Below are positions 9,899 through 18,315 of a DNA stretch of 64,000 nt, one piece after another. Source of the stretch: Snuella sedimenti (GTDB lineage Bacteria > Bacteroidota > Bacteroidia > Flavobacteriales > Flavobacteriaceae); assembly GCF_016428595.1 (NCBI RefSeq), contig NZ_JAELVQ010000006.1, positions 1 to 64,000 of the forward strand, in the 5' to 3' direction. The notes under the pieces are model-generated. The model was not told where the DNA came from. It did no database searches and saw only the letters and a program-made list of their open reading frames with translations. Within the stretch, counting starts at the first letter, position 1, and each line of letters opens with the position of its first letter. A program made the translations under genes and the position numbers.

Positions 9899-10201
9899 TG
9901 TTGCGAAAATTACTACTAGTCATATAGCCAAAAGCGGTATATATGACATTCTATTTATTAAAAAAAACTAACTTTTTAGTTATTATCCCCTTTACCAATG
10001 TCAATATTGGTTGTTTACTAAATCATATTTTTTATAGCTTTTGTTTGTCGCGTTATGTAGCTTCTTACGTTTCATACAAGCGTATATTTTTCAGATGCCA
10101 TTCTCCAAGCTTTTATGCTCTATCAAAGCTCAACCAATTCTAGCGTTTTAGCAATTACATTATTTCCCCATAAACATTTATAACCTCAAAACTTTTTTTA
10201 T

Positions 10202-10717
10202 ATGATGAAAAATACCCCTATTAAACAAAAATTAGCCAAACCTAAGTTAAAGGTTGGAATAGCACTTGCTATATGCTTTTCTTTATTTGGCACAGCACAG
10301 GCCCAAGAAGTAGTTCTTGCCTCTGGTAGCGATGCCTCGGGCAGTGGTGGTTCCGCAAGTTATTCTGTTGGGCAAACCCTACAGGCTACATTAATGGGAA
10401 CCAATGATTTTGCTTACCAGGGTATTCAATTTTATTTTGAATCCGAAACATTATCAATTGTAGATACAGCAAATAACCTGAATGTTTCCACCTATCCCAA
10501 CCCTTCCTCATCAACCCTAAATTTAAGAGTAAGTGGTATAGAAAAGGGCAAACTGTTCTATAAACTATTTAATCTTTTAGGTGTATTAATGACTAGTGGA
10601 GAAGTAACAGGCAACATCACTAAAATTGATATAGACCATTTACCTATGGCTACTTATTTATTAGCGATAAACAATTATAACAACACAATTAAAACCTTTA
10701 AAATCATTAAAAACTAA
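10202..10717 (+). CDS. Secreted protein with a type IX secretion sorting tail
   Basis: A 171-residue protein with an N-terminal signal peptide (hydrophobic core 'VGIALAICFSLFGTAQAQ'). The C-terminal ~75 residues are a type A T9SS sorting domain: 'VSTYPNPSSSTLNLRV' with the YPNP motif, 'KLFNLLGVLMTSGEV', then 'LPMATYLLAI' and a basic end. Such tails direct export across the outer membrane and attachment or release at the surface. Little remains for the mature part (about residues 35-95, Gly/Ser-rich 'SGSDASGSGGSASYSVGQT'), a pattern often seen in small proteins encoded ahead of larger secreted proteins. It is four bases ahead of the collagen-like gene, so the two are co-expressed and probably work together on the surface. 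Confidence 0.85.
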   Translation: MMKNTPIKQKLAKPKLKVGIALAICFSLFGTAQAQEVVLASGSDASGSGGSASYSVGQTLQATLMGTNDFAYQGIQFYFESETLSIVDTANNLNVSTYPNPSSSTLNLRVSGIEKGKLFYKLFNLLGVLMTSGEVTGNITKIDIDHLPMATYLLAINNYNNTIKTFKIIKN

Positions 10718-10721
10718 CCCA

Positions 10722-13103
10722 ATGAAAAACTTTTACCTATTATCCATCTTGTTTTTGTGTACAATATGCCTATATGCACAAACCCCACAAAAAATGAACT
10801 ATCAAGCTATTGTTAGAAACTCTAGCGACATGATTTTAGCTGACCAAAATGTTGGTGTACAGATTAGTATTTTACAAGGCAGTCCATCTGGCACTGTAGT
10901 TTACGCCGAAACCCAAACACCTACAACCAATGCTAATGGTTTATTCAGTATAGAAATTGGTATAGGAACTTTAGTTAGTGGTAATTTCTCAACCATAGAT
11001 TGGGCCAATAACACCTATTTCATAAAAACTGAAATAGATCCTACCGGTGGTACAAGTTACAATATCACTGGAACCAGCCAACTAGCCAGTGTTCCTTATG
11101 CGCTGTACGCAGCAAATTCTGGAAGCTCAACACCTGGCCCTCAGGGCATTCAAGGTGTACCGGGAAATGATGGGGCTGACGGTGCTGATGGTGCAGATGG
11201 AGATTCAGCATACCAAATATGGTTAGATGCAGGTAATACAGGAACGGAAACCGAGTTTTTAGCAAGTATAGTTGGCGCAACTGGTGCGCAAGGGCCACAA
11301 GGGATTCCTGGGAATGATGGGGCTGATGGCGCAAACGGAAGTGATGGTTCTGATGGTGATTCTGCTTATCAAATATGGCTAGATGCAGGTAATACAGGAA
11401 CACAAGCTGACTTTTTAGCGAGTTTAGTTGGCGAAACAGGTGCGCAAGGGCCACAAGGAATTCAAGGTGTAAAGGGGGACAAAGGCGATAAAGGTGATGA
11501 TGGTGCACAAGGGATTCAAGGTGTTGCTGGGAATGATGGGGCTGACGGGGCTGATGGCGTAAATGGTACAAACGGAGTTGATGGTGCTGATGGTGATTCT
11601 GCTTATCAAATATGGCTAGATGCTGGTAATACAGGAACGGAAGCCGAGTTTTTAGCAAGTTTAGTTGGTGCAACTGGTGCGCAAGGGCCACAAGGGATTC
11701 CTGGGAATGATGGGGCTGACGGTTCAGATGCAACAGTAACCATAACAAATAACCTTACTTCTACAAGTACTACGGAAGCATTATCTGCGGCACAAGGAAA
11801 AGTATTAAAAGATTTAGTAGATACCAAGGTAAACACCACTATAATAAACGACCTTACTACAGGTGGTACAACCGACGCCCTTTCTGCCGAACAAGGTAAA
11901 ACATTAGAAAATAGTAAAGCAGCAAAAGCGAACGTATTAGAACTTGACAATACTAATGCGTTTACACCAGATACTGATTATGAGCCAGCTACAAAAAAAT
12001 ATGTAGATGATTCTAATACCACTATAATAAACGACCTTACTACAGGTGGTACAACCGATGCGCTTTCTGCCGAACAAGGTAAAACATTACAAGACTCTAA
12101 ACTTGATAAAACCTTGACAAATACCAACCTACTGGTAGGTAATAGCAGTAATGTGGCTACATCAGTTGCCTTAAGCGGCGATGCCACTTTAGCAAACGAT
12201 GGCACACTTACCATTACAGACAATGCCATAAATGGCACCGATATTTCGTTAACTGGTGAAACTGCCGGTGATATGGCATATTTTAATGGGACTGACTGGG
12301 TGCGTTTACCAAAAGGTACAGCCAACCAATCTTTAGTAATGAACAGTGGAGCAACTGCCCCAGAATGGCAAAGTGGCGGGGCTACAGAAGACGTAGAGGT
12401 AATTCTTGGAAGTGCCACTGGTGGCAATGGAACAAGTATTGCCATTCCAGCCAATGTAAGTGATTATAAATACATTAGACTTGAAACAGATAATTGGTAT
12501 ATAGCTTCTGCATTACACTCTGTTCATGGTACGGTATTAGTATCAGACATGGCAAATAAAAGGATTTTAATTTATGCGGACACAGTATATTATCTTCATG
12601 CAGATATAAATGCATCCGGTACAAGTCTAACAATAAATTGTAGTGGTACAGCTACATGGAGAATTGTTGGTATCAAAGCCCAAAAAACAGTATTAGACCC
12701 TTCTTTAACAACCGTAATAGACGACGATACTTTTGCTACGGCTTCTAGTAGTAACGTACCAAGCGCAGAGAGTGTAAAGGCTTATGTTGATTCTCATACA
12801 AGCACTGCCTATTCAACAGCAGAACAACTTACTGGTCGTACTTGGATAGATGGAAAACCAATTTACGAAAGATCTTTTGCTGGTAATTACAATGCTTCGA
12901 TCAATATTTTAACAGGTGTAGATAAAATTATAACTTCTAACATTAGTGTTAGATACAATGGTTCTTCTGATTGGTACTCGGGTACTACAAGTACTGATGA
13001 CGTAGCATTAATAAAACGTGCAACTGGTAATGTAAATATTGCTGGTTCTGGGGGCTTCAATACAAACGATTATATTATTGTTGTTACGTATACCAAACTT
13101 TAA
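10722..13103 (+). CDS. Collagen-like repeat protein with fibre-like C-terminus
   Basis: A 793-residue secreted protein. A signal peptide (ending 'LYAQ') is followed by the common Bacteroidota surface-protein start 'QKMNYQAIVRNSSDMI' and a domain to about residue 130. Residues 140-340 contain Gly-X-Y collagen-like tracts ('GPQGIQGVPGNDGADGADG') broken by three copies of a spacer ('GDSAYQIWLDAGNTGT'). Residues 345-470 have a second repeat ('IINDLTTGGTTDALSAEQGK') of the kind found in phage fibres. The last ~100 residues ('LTGRTWIDGKPIYERSF') also look like a phage tail or head fibre tip. It probably forms a trimeric surface fibre. Co-transcribed with the T9SS protein just upstream. The repeats are nearly identical in DNA, so the copy number may vary. 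Confidence 0.85.
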   Translation: MKNFYLLSILFLCTICLYAQTPQKMNYQAIVRNSSDMILADQNVGVQISILQGSPSGTVVYAETQTPTTNANGLFSIEIGIGTLVSGNFSTIDWANNTYFIKTEIDPTGGTSYNITGTSQLASVPYALYAANSGSSTPGPQGIQGVPGNDGADGADGADGDSAYQIWLDAGNTGTETEFLASIVGATGAQGPQGIPGNDGADGANGSDGSDGDSAYQIWLDAGNTGTQADFLASLVGETGAQGPQGIQGVKGDKGDKGDDGAQGIQGVAGNDGADGADGVNGTNGVDGADGDSAYQIWLDAGNTGTEAEFLASLVGATGAQGPQGIPGNDGADGSDATVTITNNLTSTSTTEALSAAQGKVLKDLVDTKVNTTIINDLTTGGTTDALSAEQGKTLENSKAAKANVLELDNTNAFTPDTDYEPATKKYVDDSNTTIINDLTTGGTTDALSAEQGKTLQDSKLDKTLTNTNLLVGNSSNVATSVALSGDATLANDGTLTITDNAINGTDISLTGETAGDMAYFNGTDWVRLPKGTANQSLVMNSGATAPEWQSGGATEDVEVILGSATGGNGTSIAIPANVSDYKYIRLETDNWYIASALHSVHGTVLVSDMANKRILIYADTVYYLHADINASGTSLTINCSGTATWRIVGIKAQKTVLDPSLTTVIDDDTFATASSSNVPSAESVKAYVDSHTSTAYSTAEQLTGRTWIDGKPIYERSFAGNYNASINILTGVDKIITSNISVRYNGSSDWYSGTTSTDDVALIKRATGNVNIAGSGGFNTNDYIIVVTYTKL
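11193..11735 (+). repeat. Three imperfect collagen-like / spacer repeats
   Basis: Three DNA repeats, each encoding a Gly-X-Y tract plus the spacer 'GDSAYQIWLDAGNTGT' (spacers near 11200, 11355 and 11592). The copies differ mainly in the length of the Gly-X-Y part. They lie in frame inside the collagen-like gene. Confidence 0.85.
11835..12089 (+). repeat. Two 72-bp repeats in the collagen-like gene
   Basis: Bases 11835-11906 and 12018-12089 are both 72 bp long and differ at two positions by eye. They encode 'TTIINDLTTGGTTDALSAEQ'. A third, more diverged unit starts near 11745. Confidence 0.85.
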
Positions 13104-13144
13104 AAATTTCACTTATAGCTGATTCAACAGCAATGAAACCTATA

Positions 13145-13186
13145 AAAAGCTGAATAACAACCACAAAAAGTTATTCAGCTTTTTTT
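13145..13186 (+). terminator. Intrinsic terminator after the collagen-like gene
   Basis: A 14-bp stem (AAAAGCTGAATAAC and its complement), an 11-base loop and a T tract. It closes the T9SS / collagen-like operon. Confidence 0.9.
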
Positions 13187-13252
13187 GCTTAAATATTTAG
13201 AAAACCCTTATCAACTTTCATATCTTAGTTTCATAAAACTATCCCTCTACAT

Positions 13253-14125
13253 ATGGAACTTAAAGATCTAAAAAAAGGTTATAAACTTATTGAATGCGAA
13301 AACTTAGAAATAGCTGCTTCTTGTGAAGCGCATTTTGATGAAGGCGAATGCACTGTTAACGAATATTATCAACCTTTTAGTTTCCTTTCTTATGTTGAGC
13401 AAGGGGTTGTAGAAATTGAATTTAACGATAAACTTTACCAATATAGCAAAGGAAGTTTTATTTTAATAAGAAAACATCTTCACGCAAAAGTATCTAAACG
13501 ATTTACTAAAGAAGAAGGGCAAGCAAAAACTTATACATTTATAATGCCTGATAAGTTTTTAAGGAACGTCATTGCTAATTTTAAATTTGAAAAAGACCTA
13601 CAACCCATAGGTGAGCGTATTTTAGAACTAGCACCAACCCAAAGATTACATAATATTATCACAAATATTAAAACTGCTGTAGACAACAAACAATATATAG
13701 ACACTATAGAATTAGAAGCGAATATAGTACAATCTTTAAGAGCTATTATAGATTCAAATCATAAACTAGCTATACTTTTTAAAGAATTCTCTTTAGCCGA
13801 AAGAGCCGATTTGTATTTATTTATGAACCTTAATTTCATGTTGAAAACATCTTTAAAAGAGTTAGCAGAACTATCTGGTAGAAGCCTTTCTACTTTTGAG
13901 CGAGAATTTAAATTGATTTTTAATGAAACGCCTCATAAATGGATATTGAAAAAACGGTTACAATTGGCCCATACGCTACTAATCCAAGCCAACAATTTGG
14001 TAAGTGATGTTTGTCTTCAAACTGGATTTGAAGACATAGGGCATTTTAGTAAAGCCTTTAAAAAAGAGTTTGGTATAAACCCATCAACATTAAAACAATC
14101 TGATGGTAAACTTGTAAAGCTCTAA
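13253..14125 (+). CDS. AraC-family transcriptional regulator
   Basis: A 290-residue regulator. The N-terminal ~150 residues form a cupin-like sensing part ('YYQPFSFLSYVEQGVVEIEF'). The C-terminal ~100 residues hold the two helix-turn-helix units of AraC/XylS proteins: 'SLKELAELSGRSLSTFEREF' and 'VSDVCLQTGFEDIGHFSKAF', followed by the family end 'KKEFGINPS'. It follows the terminator of the collagen-like gene and has its own start, so it is probably transcribed separately. It may regulate the secreted operon upstream, but only proximity supports that. No ligand can be inferred. Confidence 0.9.
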   Translation: MELKDLKKGYKLIECENLEIAASCEAHFDEGECTVNEYYQPFSFLSYVEQGVVEIEFNDKLYQYSKGSFILIRKHLHAKVSKRFTKEEGQAKTYTFIMPDKFLRNVIANFKFEKDLQPIGERILELAPTQRLHNIITNIKTAVDNKQYIDTIELEANIVQSLRAIIDSNHKLAILFKEFSLAERADLYLFMNLNFMLKTSLKELAELSGRSLSTFEREFKLIFNETPHKWILKKRLQLAHTLLIQANNLVSDVCLQTGFEDIGHFSKAFKKEFGINPSTLKQSDGKLVKL

Positions 14126-14494
14126 TCAACTAAAAGATGAGCTATTTGAATTAATAATCCAAATTTACACTTCTCGATTTGTTGTTTTTTCTCCAACTAA
14201 AACAATTGACGTTTTTAGACAAACACCTATGCTTTTTTCTCATTTATTTTGCTCTTATATTTATCATTAAGAGGGTCGGCGATTATCTTAATAACCAAAT
14301 AGTGTAACAATGACTGGTAGATATTTTCGCAAAGTTAAAACGCTGACTTTCTATGATAGGTATAGTTAGTAAAATCTATTTAATATGTCTATTAAATTGT
14401 GAAGCTACTTTATGGACTTGGTTTGTTGGAATATTAAGGTCAGGGATGTGCATTCCGGATTTGCCCGTGATCTTAAGGGCAGCACTTTTTTCGT
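14126..14494 (+). other. Gap without a clear gene, 369 bases
   Basis: AT-rich sequence between the AraC gene and a small open frame. The part from about 14400 is more GC-rich and reads through on several frames with stops, as worn-out coding sequence would, but I cannot assign it to a family. Confidence 0.4.
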
Positions 14495-14764
14495 TTGTTG
14501 GGAGTGATTAGGAAATACATCAAAACTTATAATGCGAAAAAAGCTTTAAAAGAATTTGTAGAGTTTTGTGCTGTACATTTCCACCATAAAAAAATCAAAT
14601 CAGAAATGGATTTATTAGAACAAGTTTTTAATAGTTTATCTGCAGATGTGAAAACAGAAGCAGAAAAATATTTGACTGAGTTTTTATCAACAGTTGATCC
14701 CAACTTACCTGCCAAAATTAAAATTTTTTATGACGAGGCATTGGAAAGAAATATGGTCAATTAA
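14495..14764 (+). CDS. Small hypothetical protein
   Basis: An 89-residue frame beginning with TTG (a GTG three codons later is an alternative). The predicted product is soluble and mostly helical, with 'LKEFVEFCAVHFHHKKIKSE' and 'YLTEFLSTVDPNLPAKIKIF'. It has no signal peptide, membrane segment or motif I recognise. No promoter or ribosome site is clear. It lies directly outside the left boundary of the island, next to sequence that resembles an integrase-bound element end, so it may be a leftover of an earlier mobile element. The even spacing of charged residues suggests real coding, but the call is uncertain. Confidence 0.45.
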   Translation: MLGVIRKYIKTYNAKKALKEFVEFCAVHFHHKKIKSEMDLLEQVFNSLSADVKTEAEKYLTEFLSTVDPNLPAKIKIFYDEALERNMVN

Positions 14765-14830
14765 TCTTTTTCCATTTCCTTTAGACAGTTTCAAATAGGA
14801 TCAATAAAATTATAAGAAGAAATAACAGAA

Positions 14831-14852
14831 ATGTTGCACCTATGTTGTACCT
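14831..14852 (+). repeat. Tandem 11-bp repeats, likely integrase arm site (outer left)
   Basis: ATGTTGCACCT followed directly by ATGTTGTACCT. The same pair recurs at 15051 and 53772. Short tandem repeats beside a tRNA attachment site and an integrase gene fit arm-type binding sites. Confidence 0.6.
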
Positions 14853-14856
14853 AACA

Positions 14857-14893
14857 AAAAAAGCTTCCCACAATTGAGAAGCTTTGCCTTTTT
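14857..14893 (-). terminator. Terminator of the former host tRNA-Leu gene
   Basis: AAAGCTTC / GAAGCTTT stem with a 10-base loop. On the minus strand, the direction of the split tRNA-Leu, it is followed by a T tract. Confidence 0.7.
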
Positions 14894-14896
14894 TAG

Positions 14897-14947
14897 TGCG
14901 GGCGGGGAGACTCGAACTCCCACACCTCGCGGCACTAGATCCTAAGT
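14897..14947 (-). pseudogene. 3' half of the host tRNA-Leu gene, split by the island
   Basis: On the minus strand these 51 bases run from the anticodon loop (ACTTAGGAT) through the variable arm and T arm to the acceptor end. The anticodon-stem strand is TCTAG. It pairs exactly with CTAGA in the 5' half found at 53970-54009, and joining the two at the shared 9-base ACTTAGGAT restores a complete 82-base tRNA-Leu(UAG). The intact tRNA-Leu nearby has TCTGG / CCAGA instead. The half gene cannot give a working tRNA. Confidence 0.9.
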
Positions 14948-15050
14948 TAAGCGTATTTTTGACCAAAGAAAGACAAAACACATCATTTTCAACTAGTTAC
15001 ATTTTTATTGATTTGATTTAAAACCAATAAAAACCTACAAAAATCAATAA

Positions 15051-15072
15051 ATGTTGTACCTATGTTGTACCT
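15051..15072 (+). repeat. Tandem 11-bp repeats, likely integrase arm site (inner left)
   Basis: Two exact copies of ATGTTGTACCT, about 90 bases before the integrase start and about 105 bases inside the left core. Confidence 0.65.
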
Positions 15073-15159
15073 AAAACAATTAGATTTTTAGTATTTTTAC
15101 AACACATTCTTCATTGAATTGTTGGACCTGATTTGGCTTTCTTAAAAACCAGGACAATA

Positions 15160-16380
15160 ATGGCATCCAGTGTACAAATAACTTTAAGGAGAAAACCCAA
15201 TAAAAATGGACAATATCCATTGGCTATAAGAATTACAAAAAATCGCAGGTCAACTTACAAGCTTATTGGACATTATATCGATATTGAAGATTGGGATAAT
15301 AACAATAAATTGGTAAGGGAGTCACATCCAAATTCTGAAAAACTAAATCAACTGATATCTTCAAAAATTCATGACGCAAATAAAAGATTGATCACCTTAC
15401 AAACCAAAAATGATGATTTAACAGCTACATTTATTAAAAAGGAAATATACAAATCTAAGAAAAAACTAAGCTTCTTCGAGCTTGCACAAGAACATCTGGA
15501 AGAATTGGAAATTTACAATAAACACAATAGATTATCAAGTGATACTGCCTATGTAAACTATATTCAAAGATTTAACAAATCTAAAGAACTATCATTCGAT
15601 GAAATTGATGAACGGTTCTTAAGAAAATTGAAAATTTACTTGATAAAAGAACACTCCCTTTGTTTAACCTCAATTATGAATGTGTTTGTCTTTATTCGGC
15701 TATTATTCAACAAAGCCATTAAGGATAAAATTGCAAAACAGAAACAATATCCATTTGGAGGCAATAAAATTAAAATTAAGTTTCCCGAAACCGAAAAGAT
15801 TGGATTGAACGCAGATGAGATAATACGTATTGAAACTCTAACCAACCTATCACATAGTGAAATACATGCAAGAAATATTTGGCTATACAGTTTTAATTTT
15901 GCAGGTATTAGGGTATCAGATGCCCTGAGAACCAAATGGAGTGATATTAAGGATGATAGACTTTACTATAGGATGGGTAAAAACTGCAAGATATTATCCT
16001 TAAAACTTTCAGATAAAGTTAAAAATATCCTCGATTACTATATAAAAGATAAAAGACATGTCGATGACTTTATTTTTCCGGAATTAAAAAAAGCAAATCT
16101 GAAAGATTCAAAGGATGTTTTTAATAAAATCAAAACTGCCAATAAAAAATTCAACTACTATTTAAAGTCTATTGCCGAAAAGGCTAACATTAATAAAAAA
16201 CTGACAATGCATATTGCCAGACATAGCTTCGGAAACGTTGCAGGAGATACTATTCACCCACTAATGCTTCAGAAACTTTATCGCCATAGTGATTTGAAAA
16301 CCACTATTAATTATCAAGCCAATTTCATTCATAAACCAGCAGATGAAGCTTTAGAAAGTGTCATTAGGAAAGTAGGGTAA
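15160..16380 (+). CDS. Tyrosine recombinase (island integrase)
   Basis: A 406-residue phage-type integrase. The N-terminal arm-binding domain is 'SVQITLRRKPNKNGQYPLAI', a core-binding domain follows (about 105-200), and the catalytic domain contains Arg251 in 'NFAGIRVSDALR', His351 and Arg354 in 'MHIARHSFG', His376 in 'LYRHSDLKTT' and the nucleophile Tyr385. All catalytic residues are present, so it is likely active. I chose the ATG at 15160; a TTG at 15133 is the alternative. It lies just inside the left attachment core and points into the island, with tandem repeats upstream that could be its arm sites. This is the enzyme expected to integrate and excise the island at tRNA-Leu. Confidence 0.95.
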   Translation: MASSVQITLRRKPNKNGQYPLAIRITKNRRSTYKLIGHYIDIEDWDNNNKLVRESHPNSEKLNQLISSKIHDANKRLITLQTKNDDLTATFIKKEIYKSKKKLSFFELAQEHLEELEIYNKHNRLSSDTAYVNYIQRFNKSKELSFDEIDERFLRKLKIYLIKEHSLCLTSIMNVFVFIRLLFNKAIKDKIAKQKQYPFGGNKIKIKFPETEKIGLNADEIIRIETLTNLSHSEIHARNIWLYSFNFAGIRVSDALRTKWSDIKDDRLYYRMGKNCKILSLKLSDKVKNILDYYIKDKRHVDDFIFPELKKANLKDSKDVFNKIKTANKKFNYYLKSIAEKANINKKLTMHIARHSFGNVAGDTIHPLMLQKLYRHSDLKTTINYQANFIHKPADEALESVIRKVG

Positions 16381-16556
16381 TTACTGTTAATTTAAAGAAA
16401 GTCCCCTATTTTAATTTTGGTGACGTAATAGGATTAAAAACAACTTATGTAACACATTGTTTACCCAGACATTAATAATTATTCATCAACAAGAATAACT
16501 CTGCGCTTTCTATGTCACAAAAGTACCTAAATGACATCAAATACAATAATTTAAAT

Positions 16557-17750
16557 TCAACCTACCAAACAATTAGGCCCGATGGGTTCGAACGTTTTAT
16601 AGGTTATTACAGATTCTTGATGCCCTAAACGTTCTGAAACTGTTGGTATTCCTGAAGCTGTTTCTATTACTTTGTCATAAATTTCCTCTGCTACTTCTTC
16701 CAATGTTGCAGTAGAGGAAATAATCTTTCCTGCATTAACATCCATGTCATCAGACATGCGTTCATAGGTATCCGGGTTACCACATATTTTTATTACAGGA
16801 GATATAGCCGACCCCACAACAGAGCCTCGCCCAGTTGTAAAAAGAATGACATGACACCCCGAAGCAATGAGCTCGGTAATTTCTGAATTATCATTTATAT
16901 TCGGAAAACCAAATCTAGGTTCACCATCAGGAACAATATCCATCAAAAAAAGCCCAGGCTTATTTGGCAAGTCACCAGGTTTTATCAATCCAGAAATTAG
17001 AGCACTTCCACTTTTGGCATAGGCCCCCAATGACTTTTCCTCTATGGTAGTCAACCCACCATCAGCATTTCCTGGAGCAAAACTGCCATACCCCATAATA
17101 GTATAATACCTTGCAGCTTTATCTAATGTTTTTTGAAGTTCTTTTGCTAATAATGGGGTTTCTGCTCGCTTTACAATATCTTCAAAACAGCCAATCATTT
17201 CACCTGTTTCCTCAAAAATAACCGTACTATTATTTTTTACCAACTTATCAAAAGTTAAACCTACCGATGGATTAGCGGCAATACCACTGGTTGCATCCGA
17301 TCCGCCACAAATTGTTCCTATTATCAAGTCTTCAACCAATATGTTTACTTGTTTTGTTTCCTTTAAGGATATAACCGTTTCCTTAATCCATTCCTGTCCT
17401 TTGGCAATGGTTTTAGAGGTACCTCCATTATTTTGAATGACTAATGTTTCAACGGGTCTTCCAGATTCATCAATTGCCTCAATAAGTTTTTTTCTATTAA
17501 AACTTTCACAGCCCAAGGACACCAATAACACCCCGCCCACATTCGGGTGCGTGCATAATTGTTTCATTATCTTGGCAGCATATTCGTTTGGATAACACCC
17601 TCCAAAACCTATTACTTGCACGTTATCATCTCTAAAAGGTCTTGCTATTTCATAAGCTACATGGTGAGCACACTCAACCAAATACGCTACCAATAAAACA
17701 TTTCGTATGCCCTTTCTCCCATCCTTCCGTTGGTATCCTTTTAATTCCAT
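16557..17750 (-). CDS. UxaA-family sugar-acid dehydratase, large subunit
   Basis: A 398-residue protein of the altronate / galactarate dehydratase (UxaA) C-terminal family. These enzymes remove water from a sugar acid to give a 2-keto-3-deoxy acid. Recognisable parts are 'GYQRKDGRKGIRNVLLVAY', 'GFGGCYPNEYAAK', 'SLGCESFNR', 'CGGSDATSGIAANPSVG' and 'GRGSVVGSAISPVIKICGNP'. The start is placed at the ATG 19 bases after the small-subunit stop; the GTG at 17804 would overlap that gene. It is the last gene of the leftward arm of the catabolic locus, after the SAF subunit. The same two-gene layout is known for altronate and sulfolactate-type lyases, so the exact substrate is open. Confidence 0.88.
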   Translation of the reverse strand: MELKGYQRKDGRKGIRNVLLVAYLVECAHHVAYEIARPFRDDNVQVIGFGGCYPNEYAAKIMKQLCTHPNVGGVLLVSLGCESFNRKKLIEAIDESGRPVETLVIQNNGGTSKTIAKGQEWIKETVISLKETKQVNILVEDLIIGTICGGSDATSGIAANPSVGLTFDKLVKNNSTVIFEETGEMIGCFEDIVKRAETPLLAKELQKTLDKAARYYTIMGYGSFAPGNADGGLTTIEEKSLGAYAKSGSALISGLIKPGDLPNKPGLFLMDIVPDGEPRFGFPNINDNSEITELIASGCHVILFTTGRGSVVGSAISPVIKICGNPDTYERMSDDMDVNAGKIISSTATLEEVAEEIYDKVIETASGIPTVSERLGHQESVITYKTFEPIGPNCLVG

Positions 17751-17769
17751 TTCTTTACTGCTATTATCA

Positions 17770-18060
17770 TCAACTTTCTCTGGTATGCGAATCAATAAAA
17801 TCACTTTTCATATTATGAAGATGAACATGTTCACCCGCCATAATATCTTGTGTTGCACTTCCAATGGACATGTTGAATTTTATTATTTTCTCACCTTCAT
17901 AAATGTCTTTTGCAGCTATTTTATCCCCCAACTTAATGGGCTTTTTAATTTTATAATCTATTCCGTTATATTTAAAAGAGTCTTCTTTATTCAAATTTAC
18001 GGTAAGAACCAAGACATTATCCTTGTCGGAAAGTTTTATTACATGTTCAGAATTTTCCAT
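17770..18060 (-). CDS. SAF-domain small subunit of the UxaA-type dehydratase
   Basis: A 96-residue protein covering the SAF domain, the N-terminal part of UxaA that is here a separate gene. Features include 'NVLVLTVNLNKEDSFKYNGI' at the start and 'IKFNMSIGSATQDIMAGEHV' and 'HLHNMKSD' at the end, the usual SAF closing pattern. It begins inside the end of an RraA fragment: its ATG overlaps the fragment's TGA in another frame, as also happens at the intact RraA gene near 20660. It is followed by the large subunit. Together the two should form the active dehydratase. Confidence 0.85.
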   Translation of the reverse strand: MENSEHVIKLSDKDNVLVLTVNLNKEDSFKYNGIDYKIKKPIKLGDKIAAKDIYEGEKIIKFNMSIGSATQDIMAGEHVHLHNMKSDFIDSHTRES

Positions 18061-18205
18061 ATTTCAAATAAGCTTCTTGTAGAGCCACACCTTCCATAAT
18101 GACTTTTCTTACCAAACTTTCTGTTCTAAGTACTTCTTCTGTTTTAAGAACAACCTCTTCTACTATAGCTCGGGTTATAACTACTACGCCATCTCTATCA
18201 GCCAT
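17991..18205 (-). repeat. 215-bp direct repeat, copy A
   Basis: This stretch holds the end of an RraA gene and the start of a SAF gene. It aligns without gaps to 20597-20811. The copies have diverged, but the frames and the overlapping stop and start codons are kept. The GH89 gene lies between the copies. Confidence 0.85.
18047..18205 (-). pseudogene. RraA-like gene fragment (C-terminal 52 residues)
   Basis: The minus strand encodes 'MADRDGVVVITRAIVEEVVL' and on to 'EAYLKYGKF' and a stop. By eye 41 of the 52 residues match the end of the intact RraA protein encoded at 20653-21309. The first ~165 residues, with the active-site motif, are missing, so it cannot be a working enzyme. Upstream the homology fades with a small deletion and a frame change. 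The fragment overlaps the SAF start codon, so it may survive only because translational coupling to SAF is useful. Confidence 0.85.
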
Positions 18206-18315
18206 AAAATAATCTCATATTTCTCTTAAAATAGAATATCTATCAAAAAAACAGAACAAGTCCTTAATTACCTTATCGTTTGTTTATTCTTCATTTTATT
18301 ACAAGTCAATTCAAT

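Noticed and set aside
9943-10143. 66-codon open frame after the 9869 promoter
   Set aside because: No recognisable start signal and an odd composition (many Phe, Tyr, Ser and Cys). More likely part of the long leader.
11065-11748. Long minus-strand open frame opposite the collagen-like repeats
   Set aside because: It is a mirror of Gly-X-Y repeats, giving a His/Leu/Gln-rich product with no start signals. The plus-strand gene explains the sequence.
11193-12089. Regular DNA repeats that could be taken for a CRISPR array
   Set aside because: The repeats are long, in frame and encode collagen-like and fibre-like protein. I saw no CRISPR array in the window.
17707-18099. 130-codon plus-strand frame opposite the SAF gene
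   Set aside because: It lies opposite genes with clear family matches and has no protein features of its own.
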